Shown here piece after piece: positions 5,798 through 9,683 of a stretch of 11,419 nt of DNA. The DNA comes from Baffinella frigidus (lineage: Eukaryota; Cryptophyceae; Cryptomonadales; Baffinellaceae). The stretch is taken from the NCBI GenBank assembly GCA_026770585.1, contig MU646373.1, positions 518,442 to 529,860 on the forward strand, read 5' to 3'. The position numbers and the translations under genes were made by a program. Below the pieces are notes generated by a model that saw only the letters and a list, made by a program, of their open reading frames with translations, searched no databases and was not told the origin of the DNA. The stretch's first letter is position 1; each line of letters starts with the position of its first letter.

Positions 5798-8395
5798 CTC
5801 GTGCAGTAGCCACCGCCGTCCGCGACGCTTCTGGTGCCAGGCAGGGTGTCGGGGGTTATGAGCCCTGCCTGGCCGCGAGGTTGCGTTACTTGCCAGACCT
5901 CTTCCCCGCCTCCGATCTCTGGAAATGCGCGCGTATCGTGCCACGTCAGACTGGAGGAGGGGGTTGATTTTATTTAACCGTAACATGATACGAGTGTCAA
6001 CTTTTGAAAACCACTGCCTTGATGGGTAATTGACTTTTGGCGACCTCTTCCAAGACTCTGGCGTGGTGTGCGTCACCGCGTTCCTGCAGCAGTCTGCATC
6101 CATCGCTGACATCCACCCACCCAAGAAAAGAGAGAGAGAGAGTGCTGTCCCGTCCTCACAACCGAGGACCCTCCACTTTACCTAGCGGAGGGCCCTCCAC
6201 TTTACCCAAAATGCTCTCCTGTCCTCACACCCTGCTGGCAGGCCCCCGCAGATGCTGACTCAACACCCTGGAGAAGTGGCACACATACTGGAGAGACGTG
6301 TCCCAAGTGGACCCTCCATTTCATCTCAAGTGCTCGCCTGTCCTCACAACCCGCTGGCACGCCCCCAAAAGGCCATGCCGCAGGTGGTGCAGGGGTAGGG
6401 GCGGTCGCCGGAGCGCGTGCGCTCGTGCTTCACCAGGCTGCCGGACGCCCACCTCACACCCTGCTCGTGTGACGGGGTGAGCGTAGAGGCGATTTGATCC
6501 GCGTCAGGTCCCAGGGAAGCCATCCAGGGCTGGCAGCTTTCGTAACGAAACGCGCTGGCACGCCCGCAGGTGCTGACCACCCTGACGCAGTGGGAGCCCC
6601 GGGCGCGCGCGTTCGTCGAAAAGCAGCCGTACCGATCTTGTGACCTTGAGTCCAAGGTTCTCGCCCCTCCCCACTTTAGGCTCACCGTGGCCTTTGTTTA
6701 AATGCCAGGGTGTACACTTGTGTCCAAGTTTGTACGGGGTGTGTCACGTTACCTCCCGAGAGTCGGGTGGCAACGTGACCAATTCCCGTACCAAACCTCT
6801 AAAAGAGGTTTTACACAGGCACGTGTAGATTTTATAAAGAGACCACGGTGAGCCTGGAGTGGATGTGCTGCTTCACGTCCTGCCGCACGAAGCCTGTCAC
6901 CAACGGTATAGATCGCTTGTCGCGTCCCAAGTACGTAACCTGTATCTTATTATTATTAATATTATTATATTCCTATTTATGATTTTATCACTGCCGCGTG
7001 GCAGGAGGAATGGACAGGCGTGGAGGGATCCTCAGCCTTCTGCTCCGTCGAATCCGTTTCCACCAACCGGGTACCCCCCCCCCCTCACGCCCACCTCCCT
7101 CCAATCGAACGAGCCTTCCCCTCTGCAGAATTATGAGCAAGCAATGTTCTCCTGTGGCGCCAGAATCCCGACCCGAGGTCGCAGAGCGCAGAGCGCACAC
7201 CGAGAACGCAACTCCTAGACCCTAAGCCCTAAGCCCTCAACCCTCAACCCTACACCCTTAACTCTAAACCCTAAACCCTACACCCTACACCCTACACCCT
7301 TCACCCTACACCCTTCACCCTGCACCCTACACCCTACACCCTACACCCAAACCCCTAAAACCTCAACCCTCAACCCCAAACCCTCAAAGGTGGACTGGAC
7401 GGTGGTGTTCCCATGGGCGGAGAAAGATGCCCTGGACTTGCTCGACCAGATGGTCTCCACCCCCCCCCCCAAAACCCTCTCCAAACCCGCTTCATCCCGG
7501 GTTTCTCTGAATCCTAAACCTTCTATCTGATTCTATGTGCGTAGTTGCTCGACCAGAGGGTCTCCGCCCCCTCTCTCCGCCCCCTCTCCACCCCTTTCGG
7601 ATTGACCAGGTGGTCTCCACCCCCCTCCCCAAACCTTTCATCCCATTCTCCGTGTCTTTGAGGGAACATCTTACACGCGTTGCCGCACAGTGTTGAAGAA
7701 AACCCTGGCCCTGCTTGACCAGATGGTCTCCAACCCCCTCCCCACACCCTCCATCCTATTCACTGTTTTTCTTCGTATACGCTGTATACTGTATACGCAG
7801 TATACTTGGTGATATATGATTCTGAGTAGGTGACTCTCTAGAGCATCTTTCTGCTCTCGCGTGTCGCCTCCTAGAGTTAGGAGCACCAGCGCTGCATCTC
7901 TCGTTTACTCGCGTTGCCGCTGGACCTCGACCAGATGGTCTCTACCCCCTCCCTAAACCCCGCTCCATCCCATTCATCGTCTCTCTGGCTTGACCAGATG
8001 GCCCCCTCCCAAAGCCCTCCTTCCCATTCTATGTTTTCTTCGGAGAACCAGCCCACACCCTCTCTAACCCGGGTTTCTCTGAACCCTAAACCCTCCATCC
8101 GATTCTCTGTGCGGACCTCCTCGACCAGATGGTCTCCACCCCCTCTCCAAACCCTCCAACCCAGTCTCTTTGTCTTTGGCGCACCAGTTACGTACAGCTG
8201 AATTCTGGATTACAGTGGAATGAGAATCAGGGCTACCCTGAAGGGCTAACTAACACGAGATTGCGCAATCCCACGGCGCGTGGAATTCCGCTGAATCAAC
8301 CCCCCTGGAAAGCAGCTGAACTACGAGCCCAACGCGCGGATATCGGCCGCGCAAGCGCTGAAACATCCCTACTTCATGGACCACCTCCCGCCAAG
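91..8395 (+). CDS. MAP-kinase-like serine/threonine protein kinase, multi-exon, 5' end outside window
   Basis: Joined exons: 91-151, 203-262, 541-585, 1438-1517, 2723-2783, 3471-3597, (3847 or 3851)-3893, 5188-5229, 6570-6656, 7390-7452, 8316-8395, about 250 residues. The motifs appear in kinase order: TDLAKML, alphaE, HRDIKPGN (catalytic Asp and Mg-binding Asn), DLG in place of [11 protein letters not shown] (TxY activation site), [53 protein letters not shown]. This order and the TxY-VxTR spacing are those of CMGC kinases of the MAPK group, which phosphorylate Ser/Thr-Pro sites. [10 protein letters not shown], the LMGS-x-x-Y stretch and RISA recall Nemo-like kinases, while TDY recalls plant group D MAPKs. 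Oddities are DLG for DFG and TRPYRAPE for the usual TRWYRAPE. All catalytic residues in view are intact, so I infer an active enzyme. The N-lobe lysine lies upstream. One junction (into the 3.85 kb exon) is unresolved in phase, and the true C-terminus is not certain. Confidence 0.82.
203..262 (+). CDS. Kinase exon 2 (hinge and alphaD)
   Basis: The acceptor is CGTCAG and the donor is CG|GTGCTG. The frame reads [19 protein letters not shown] followed by R split across the junction. This aligns without gaps to the MAPK hinge/alphaD stretch (SDL-x-K-I-I ... L-S-x-D-H-V). The upstream intron of 51 bp carries CTGAC branch-point-like motifs and is the only short intron in the gene. Confidence 0.75.
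283..448 (+). repeat. Interstitial TTTAGGG array
   Basis: Several perfect GGGTTTA units occur near 296-327 and seven or so at 402-442, with degenerate units between (TTTGGGG, TTAAGGG). The G-rich strand is the + strand. TTTAGGG is the telomere unit of plants and many algae. Here it is inside an intron, so it is interstitial. Confidence 0.9.
446..507 (+). repeat. (CT)n microsatellite
   Basis: This CT/CCCTCT simple repeat lies just upstream of the exon 3 acceptor. Confidence 0.9.
541..585 (+). CDS. Kinase exon 3 (alphaE helix)
   Basis: The acceptor is GGAGCAG at 534-540 and the donor is CAG|GTACCC. The frame gives [14 protein letters not shown], with an Arg split into the next exon. Joined to its neighbours it reads [26 protein letters not shown]. 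From the His of DHIR to the HRD this is exactly the length of the MAPK alphaE segment ([25 protein letters not shown]-type spacing). Phases match on both sides (one base in, two bases out). At 45 nt it is far too small for ORF finding. Confidence 0.78.
586..1437 (+). other. Intron 3, built of CT-rich repeats and exon-edge copies
   Basis: No coding exon was identified here. It begins with a CT-rich stretch (593-730). It then holds a tandem duplication (about 724-860 and 898-1045), and finally a 268 bp-offset duplication containing copies of the exon 4 acceptor region. Confidence 0.6.
724..1045 (+). repeat. Tandem duplication, offset 173 bp, with donor-like ends
   Basis: TTGGAGCCATTGCCCCTCCC occurs at 739 and 912, and the similarity continues through AATACCTGCCACCACTT (804-820 and 977-993). 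Each unit ends in CAATG followed by a strong donor-like hexamer: GTAAGC at 851 and GTGAGC at 1036. The intervening part of the second copy has expanded CT. Confidence 0.8.
1065..1453 (+). repeat. Four-copy repeat carrying the exon 4 acceptor edge
   Basis: The block at 1065-1185 recurs at 1333-1453 without net indels (offset 268). Inside each block the GCCGTGTGG-type exon head occurs twice, 91 bp apart (1081 and 1172; 1349 and 1440). Only the last copy continues into the HRD exon. The copy at 1170 keeps the AG acceptor (CATGCAG|GTGCCGTGTGGTCCA). Those at 1081 and 1349 have lost it. Confidence 0.8.
1438..1517 (+). CDS. Kinase exon 4 (catalytic loop HRD, DLG)
   Basis: The acceptor is GACTGCAG and the donor is CTAG|GTGATC. 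It encodes [19 protein letters not shown] followed by HLKICDL and the first base of a Gly codon. HRDIKPGN supplies the catalytic Asp, the Lys and the Mg-coordinating Asn. The DFG Phe is Leu. Phases fit exon 3 (AG|G gives Arg) and exon 5 (G|GC gives Gly). Confidence 0.92.
1754..1852 (+). repeat. Tandem repeat, ~34 bp x 3
   Basis: Units at 1754-1785, 1786-1819 and 1820-1852 share ATCCGG...GAAACCGGAAACCCTCTACCC. The last two differ by only a few bases. Confidence 0.85.
2394..2450 (+). repeat. (GA)n / GAGAGC microsatellite
   Basis: A GA-rich simple repeat with GAGC interruptions. Confidence 0.9.
2723..2783 (+). CDS. Kinase exon 5 (activation loop after DLG)
   Basis: The acceptor is GCCCCGGCAG and the donor is GCCAG|GTCAGG. 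It starts with two bases that complete the DLG glycine, reads [19 protein letters not shown], and ends with two bases that complete Arg with exon 6. The join reads DLG-IARSS...[12 protein letters not shown]. This matches DFG-LAR and a normal MAPK activation-loop length. Two upstream partial copies of its head exist in intron 4. Only this one has the full loop and a donor in phase. Confidence 0.82.
2947..2985 (+). repeat. 16 bp tandem repeat GGCGCCCGCAACTTTT x 2.4
   Basis: Units are at 2947-2962 and 2963-2978, plus a partial at 2979-2985. The unit junctions form TTTTGGCGCC, which resembles an E2F-type site. Confidence 0.85.
3012..3153. mobile_element. Small AT-rich inverted-repeat element (MITE-like)
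   Basis: The left end at 3012-3035 (TCGTCTCGGAAGATAACTGA + ATCA) pairs with the right end at 3130-3153 at 22 of 24 positions, with weaker pairing further in. The interior is AT-rich in a GC-rich setting. I could not find a convincing target duplication, so insertion is inferred only from the symmetry and composition. Confidence 0.55.
3257..3283 (+). pseudogene. Partial copy 1 of the exon 6 head (FADY)
   Basis: GCGCGCAG is followed by a frame reading FADYVVTR. This is exon 6 with Ala in place of the phosphorylatable Thr. The similarity ends after TRR. Reading on reaches TAA at about 3366. It keeps an AG acceptor. Confidence 0.7.
3386..3416 (+). pseudogene. Partial copy 2 of the exon 6 head (FTDY)
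   Basis: CGCGTAG is followed by [10 protein letters not shown], then a TGA at about 3426. The upstream AACATCGACC is shared with the true acceptor region, at an 85 bp offset. Differences from the true exon are ACA/ACG and GAC/GAT (synonymous) and CAG/CCG (Gln/Pro). Confidence 0.75.
3471..3597 (+). CDS. Kinase exon 6 (TDY activation motif, APE, alphaF)
   Basis: The acceptor is CGCCTTGCAG and the donor is CAG|GTGCCT. It encodes [20 protein letters not shown] then [18 protein letters not shown] and IAAQ. Thr at 3475-3477 and Tyr at 3481-3483 form the TxY dual-phosphorylation site. RAPE and DVW are the conserved P+1/APE and alphaF motifs. Pro replaces the nearly invariant Trp of TRWYRAPE. It is the longest exon of the gene and ends in phase 0. 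Confidence 0.93.
3598..3846 (+). other. Intron 6 with palindromic repeat and exon 6 tail copy
   Basis: The intron opens with GTGCCTCCCAGGACC, followed by two TAGGGCCCTAGGCAyAGACCT units (3618-3660). It then has a diverged copy of the exon 6 tail at 3690-3713 and a strong pyrimidine tract (3724-3770). Confidence 0.5.
3690..3713 (+). pseudogene. Copy of the exon 6 tail and donor
   Basis: It encodes FAELITAQ followed by GTGCTG, against [14 protein letters not shown] at 3574-3597. 20 of 24 bases match, and three of the four changes are synonymous. It also contains an internal acceptor (CCCTTCGCAG). 3697-3713 could therefore be a 17 nt exon that would repair the phase of exon 7. Confidence 0.55.
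3851..3893 (+). CDS. Probable kinase exon 7 (insert region, FPxxxE...Q)
   Basis: The frame ends [14 protein letters not shown] before the donor CAG|GTGCCT. Joined to exon 8 it reads [20 protein letters not shown], which matches the MAPK motif LFPGKDxxxQLxxI-xxLGTP. Acceptor AGs at 3846 and 3850 would give starts that do not fit exon 6 directly (phase 0). A 17 nt microexon at 3697-3713 plus the AG at 3850 would restore the frame. The coding call is reasonable, but the start is unresolved. Confidence 0.55.
3893..3985 (+). repeat. Dispersed TAGGGCCCTAGG element with G-run
   Basis: GTAGGTCTATGCCTAGGGCC is followed by GGTCCTAGGGGGGGGG and ATGAGCGAGG. The right flank (G-run, GAGCGAGG, ACC) recurs directly at 9533-9575, while the TAGGGCCCTAGG core is in the opposite orientation there. 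Confidence 0.65.
4680..4702 (+). repeat. Poly-C run, 23 nt
   Basis: An uninterrupted C homopolymer. Its exact length is vulnerable to sequencing error. Confidence 0.9.
4972..5091. repeat. Imperfect inverted repeat
   Basis: TACTATCACTTGTTATGCT near 4973 pairs with AGCATACGAGTGATACT near 5072 with few mismatches and encloses about 80 bp. It may be a decayed small inverted-repeat element. Confidence 0.5.
5103..5145. repeat. Hairpin, 15 bp stem
   Basis: ATCGTGCAGGGGAAG pairs with CTTCCCATGCACGAT at 14 of 15 positions around a 13 nt loop. It lies 42 bp before exon 8. Confidence 0.7.
5188..5229 (+). CDS. Kinase exon 8 (MAPK-insert start, LGHPSEE)
   Basis: The acceptor is GTGCCGCAG and the donor is GAG|GTCCTT. 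It encodes [14 protein letters not shown], 14 residues, phase 0 to phase 0. It matches QLxxIxxxLGTPSEE, the start of the CMGC insert. It joins exon 9 as PSEE-VLTTL. The donor is weak, but pyrimidine-rich +3 to +6 positions recur at other donors here (GTCTCC, GTCAGG, GTCCTC). Confidence 0.8.
5405..5585 (+). repeat. Degenerate tandem repeats (CCGGAGTTTCrTTTCGACAC)
   Basis: CCGGAGTTTCATTTCGACAC at about 5407 recurs as CCGGAGTTTCGTTTCGACAC at about 5469, with a shorter copy near 5564 (CCAGAGTTTC). TTTTGGCATTAC and TTTGGCATTTC form a second repeated component. Confidence 0.7.
5628..5681 (+). repeat. (TG)n microsatellite
   Basis: An uninterrupted TG dinucleotide repeat. Confidence 0.95.
5690..5793 (+). 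repeat. (GA)n microsatellite
   Basis: GA repeat with G-rich and GTGGGTGTGGG interruptions, longest pure stretch near 5743-5793. Confidence 0.95.
6145..6350 (-). repeat. Repeats carrying the zinc-finger exon tail and donor
   Basis: GTCCTCACA (minus strand TGTGAGGAC) occurs at 6152, 6221 and 6341, each beside CCGAGG, CCTGCTGGCA or CCCGCTGGCA. ACCCTCCACTTTACC occurs at 6167 and 6192, with a third relative at 6310. On the minus strand these are copies of the TT|GTGAGGAC donor edge. Confidence 0.65.
6348..6460 (-). CDS. C2H2 zinc-finger exon fragment, antisense in kinase intron 8
   Basis: The minus-strand frame reads [16 protein letters not shown], then [15 protein letters not shown]. [17 protein letters not shown] is the classic linker between two C2H2 fingers. 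These fingers bind zinc, usually for DNA recognition in the nucleus. The acceptor is CACGAGCAG (AG at 6462-6461) and the donor is TT|GTGAGG (GT at 6347-6346). In both-His fingers the pattern is HxxxH. Here the second His is Arg (CGC instead of CAC), so the upstream finger lacks a ligand. Only parts of two fingers are present. It could be one exon of a longer nested gene or a dead fragment. Confidence 0.6.
6570..6656 (+). CDS. Kinase exon 9 (CMGC insert)
   Basis: The acceptor is ACGCCCGCAG and the donor is CCAAG|GTTCTC. It encodes [20 protein letters not shown] and YRSCDLESK, 29 residues, phase 0 on both sides. [12 protein letters not shown] aligns with the MAPK stretch KARRYIRSLPYK. The next exon continues as K-VDW, the same register as PKVDW/PKVPW in the family. 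Confidence 0.82.
6678..6855. mobile_element. Inverted-repeat element with 13 bp perfect ends
   Basis: AGGCTCACCGTGG at 6678-6690 is perfectly complementary to CCACGGTGAGCCT at 6843-6855. Inside is a second hairpin, GTCACGTTACCTCCCG/CGGGTGGCAACGTGAC (about 6740-6776), flanked by TTTGTACGGG/CCCGTACCAAA, plus AACCTCTAAAAGAGGTT. It codes for nothing. Similar sequence at 8391-8460 lacks the element, which supports insertion, but no clean target duplication was found. Confidence 0.65.
7215..7388 (-). repeat. Degenerate interstitial CCCTAAA-type array
   Basis: Runs of CCCTAAA, CCCTACA, CCCTTCA and CCCTCAA occur. The G-rich strand is minus, opposite to the array at 283-448. It ends one base before the AG of the exon 10 acceptor. 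Confidence 0.85.
7390..7452 (+). CDS. Kinase exon 10 ([15 protein letters not shown])
   Basis: The acceptor is CCCTCAAAG and the donor is ATG|GTCTCC. It encodes [20 protein letters not shown] plus M, 21 residues, phase 0 to 0. It matches the CMGC stretch FPxAxxxALDLLxxML before the final Arg helix. The next exon continues directly as M-LNYEP. Confidence 0.9.
7441..8140 (+). repeat. Seven-copy array of the exon 10 tail plus donor
   Basis: CTCGACCAGATG|GTCTCCACCCC, or a close variant, has its junction at 7452, 7559, 7612, 7725, 7937, 8000 and 8131. Spacings are 107, 53, 113, 212, 63 and 131 bp, mostly near multiples of about 53. The spacers share AACCCTAAACCyTCyATC and GGGTTTCTCTGAA. The copy at 8000 has GC instead of GT. 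Only the first carries the complete exon. Confidence 0.9.
7453..8315 (+). other. Intron 10, mostly exon-tail array
   Basis: 7453-8140 is the exon-tail array described separately. 8180-8315 is unique sequence before the exon 11 acceptor, with no other exon seen. Confidence 0.65.
8316..8395 (+). CDS. Kinase exon 11 (final Arg helix, end of kinase domain)
   Basis: The acceptor is GGAAAGCAG and the likely donor is CCAAG|GTTCTC. It encodes [20 protein letters not shown] then MDHLPP and two bases. It matches the subdomain XI pattern MLxxxPxxRISAxxALxHPYF, with the conserved Arg. The frame stays open to TGA at 8463-8465. I prefer the donor at 8396 because the following sequence is homologous to intron 9. 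If it is not spliced there, the protein ends 22 residues later. Confidence 0.88.
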
Positions 8396-8545
8396 GTTCT
8401 CGCCCCTCTGGCGTCCTGCAGGACCAACCCTGCCAGCAACGGGAGAGATTGCTCGGTCGCCGTGAGCACCCCCCGCCCCGCCCCGCCCGGACCCCCTCTG
8501 CGCTGCGCGGCGTCCTGCCGCACGAACCCTGTCAGCATCGGTATA
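8396..8545 (+). repeat. Intron-head block and its tandem copy
   Basis: GTTCTCGCCCCTC is identical to the start of intron 9. CGTCCTGCmGsACsAAsCCTG occurs at 8412, 8511 and 6876. The 8511 copy is interrupted by the element at 8546 and resumes at 8649 with TGTTGCTCGGTCGCCGTGAG. Confidence 0.75.
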
Positions 8546-8646
8546 TCCCTTAAGTAGCGAGGAGGCTCATGCGCCCTACCGCAGGACCCTAGGACCCGCC
8601 TAGGACCTGACGGGGATCAATTTTGACCCCCTCGCCACTTAAGGAA
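8546..8646 (-). mobile_element. TCCCTTAAGTGG-ended MITE, copy 1
   Basis: A 101 bp element with ends TCCCTTAAGTAGCGAG and CTCGCCACTTAAGGAA, flanked by TA on both sides (8544-8545 and 8647-8648). Removing the element and one TA restores CAGCATCGGTATATGTTGCT. This has the same length as the uninterrupted paralogue at 8434-8453. TA duplication with inverted ends is typical of Tc1/mariner-related MITEs. The orientation is opposite to copies 2 and 3. Confidence 0.85.
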
Positions 8647-8790
8647 TATGTTGCTCGGTCGCCGTGAGCACCCCCCTCGCAGCCCGGATCGATGTCCTCC
8701 TGCATCAGCCCCCGATTTGCTCCAAAGCAGCAAGGCGCGGCGCACGTGACTCTTTGTGGATTGTCCCTCGGGCGTGGGCGCTTACTCACC
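8547..8790. other. Element plus non-coding stretch
   Basis: After the element, 8647-8790 resumes the repeated CTCGGTCGCCGTGAGCACC block and then unique GC-rich sequence. I see no supported gene in it. Confidence 0.4.
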
Positions 8791-8952
8791 GGACGTGCGG
8801 GGGGGGCAGGATCGAAGGGGAGCACTTGTCAGAGCAGGCAGTTGAGCTGGCGCTGCGGCGCGCGGCTGTTCGCAGCCACGATCAGGGTTATTCGTGGGCA
8901 GGGTACTTTGACGCGTCGATTCACCGGAGATGGGGACAACGCAATCCTCAGC
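8790..8952 (-). CDS. Putative exon of unknown gene, minus strand
   Basis: The interval is open in one frame (AEDCVVPISGESTRQSTLPT at its start, through RSCPPRTSG at its end). It is bounded by a good minus-strand acceptor (CGTTGCAG, AG at 8954-8953) and a near-perfect donor (CCG|GTGAGTAAG, GT at 8789-8788). I recognise no domain. The composition is Pro/Ala/Ser-rich. Support rests only on the splice signals, so it may be chance. Confidence 0.3.
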
Positions 8953-8996
8953 CTGCAACGAAGTCGTCGGGTTGAACAACGTACTGCTGTACAGTT

Positions 8997-9077
8997 CTGG
9001 GGATACAGTCCCGTGTAGGATGACCGGAGTGACTTAACCGCAGTCACGTCCAGTCATACAGGGGACGGTATCCCCAG
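8997..9077. mobile_element. CTGGGGATACAG-ended inverted-repeat element
   Basis: CTGGGGATACAGTCCC at the left pairs with GGGGACGGTATCCCCAG at the right. The element is 81 bp. Inside it is GATGACCGGAGTGACTTAAC, whose reverse complement is amplified at 9776-9851. Confidence 0.7.
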
Positions 9078-9126
9078 AAAAGTGCTGTTGTAGAGTGTAG
9101 CTGGGAGAAACGCCGAGGGGTCTTCA

Positions 9127-9165
9127 AAGGACGCGTGTATTTTTCGCGAGGGGACGCGTGTATTT
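9127..9165 (+). repeat. Short direct repeat GGACGCGTGTATTT
   Basis: The motif occurs twice, about 25 bp apart. The remainder of 9078-9350 shows nothing I can assign. Confidence 0.6.
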
Positions 9166-9356
9166 CGAGTATTTAATAAACTTGGGGGATTTTGAAGTTG
9201 ATGCCAGCACGTGCAAAAGACGTGCCTCCCCTCGCTGTTCCCCGGCAGACCGTTGTTTTCGATTCGATTTCCTAACCCGCACACACATTCTGGCGGCCAA
9301 CCGTACCAAGCACTCACGGGCAACCTAGCGCGGCCCCCGCCGCTTCCCCTGGGCCT

Positions 9357-9400
9357 CTCTCAAGGCAAGCCCTCTTAATGGGCCCGTTAAGGCTTGAGAG
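9357..9400. repeat. Nested palindrome
   Basis: CTCTCAAG ... CTTGAGAG encloses CTTAATGGGCCCGTTAAG. Both parts are inverted repeats and could form a hairpin. Confidence 0.65.
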
Positions 9401-9496
9401 GTGTGGGTATCTAGGCTCTAAGGGCACCTACAGATGCAAGCTTATGAGGACTCCAAAGTACAGGGGAAACTCGCTCACAAGAAACTGCACCCCCCC

Positions 9497-9575
9497 TTGG
9501 ACCACCGTAGGGCCCTAGGCATAGGCCTACTGTAGGGTCCTTGGGGGGGGCGTTTATTTATGAGCGAGGTACCTC
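9497..9575 (+). repeat. Dispersed TAGGGCCCTAGG element with G-run, second copy
   Basis: GTAGGGCCCTAGGCATAGGC is followed by CTACTGTAGGGTCCTT, a G-run and ATGAGCGAGGTACC. It is related to 3609-3660 and to 3893-3985. Confidence 0.65.
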
Positions 9576-9579
9576 TGTC

Positions 9580-9680
9580 TCCCTCAAGTGGCCAGAAAGT
9601 CAAATTTGACGGCCAAGAGGTCCTAGGCAGGTCCTAGGGCCCTACGGTAGGGCGTATGAGCCTACTGGTCACTTAAGGGA
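9580..9680 (+). mobile_element. TCCCTTAAGTGG-ended MITE, copy 2
   Basis: A 101 bp element with ends TCCCTCAAGTGGCC and GGTCACTTAAGGGA. The core shares AGGTCCTAGGCAGGTCCTAG and GGTAGGGCGTATGAGCCTAC with copies 1 and 3. TA follows the right end. The left flank is TC. Confidence 0.85.
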
Positions 9681-9683
9681 TAT

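Larger units (their letters stand above)
5230..6569 (+). other. Intron 8, with microsatellites and a nested antisense zinc-finger exon
   Basis: It holds degenerate tandem repeats (5405-5585), TG and GA microsatellites (5628-5793), an antisense zinc-finger exon, and copies of the exon 9 acceptor at 6251 and 6383. Confidence 0.6.
6657..7389 (+). other. Intron 9, with inverted-repeat insertion and CCCTAAA array
   Basis: Its head (GTTCTCGCCCCTC) matches the sequence after exon 11. It then contains a 178 bp inverted-repeat element, a block (6876-6925) similar to 8412-8461, an AT-rich stretch near 6945-6985, and a degenerate CCCTAAA array ending at the acceptor. Confidence 0.6.

Noticed and set aside
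5841-5932. [14 protein letters not shown] as a kinase insert exon
   Set aside because: The LFPxxD similarity is attractive, but 6570-6656 joined to 7390 supplies this region in perfect phase, leaving no place for it.
6843-6900. Second antisense zinc finger ([14 protein letters not shown])
   Set aside because: The last part is the terminal repeat of the 6678-6855 element and there is no CxxC half, so the resemblance is too weak to annotate.
7215-7388. Chromosome end
   Set aside because: The array is degenerate and internal, with kinase exons on both sides, so it is interstitial.
8396-8465. SPLWRPAGPTLPATGEIARS as the kinase C-terminus
   Set aside because: It is open in frame, but the DNA is homologous to the start of intron 9 and to 8511-8545, so it is more likely intron.
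8664-9018. Plus-strand open frames of about 100 codons
   Set aside because: No motif, unfavourable composition, and they run into the inverted-repeat element at 8997.
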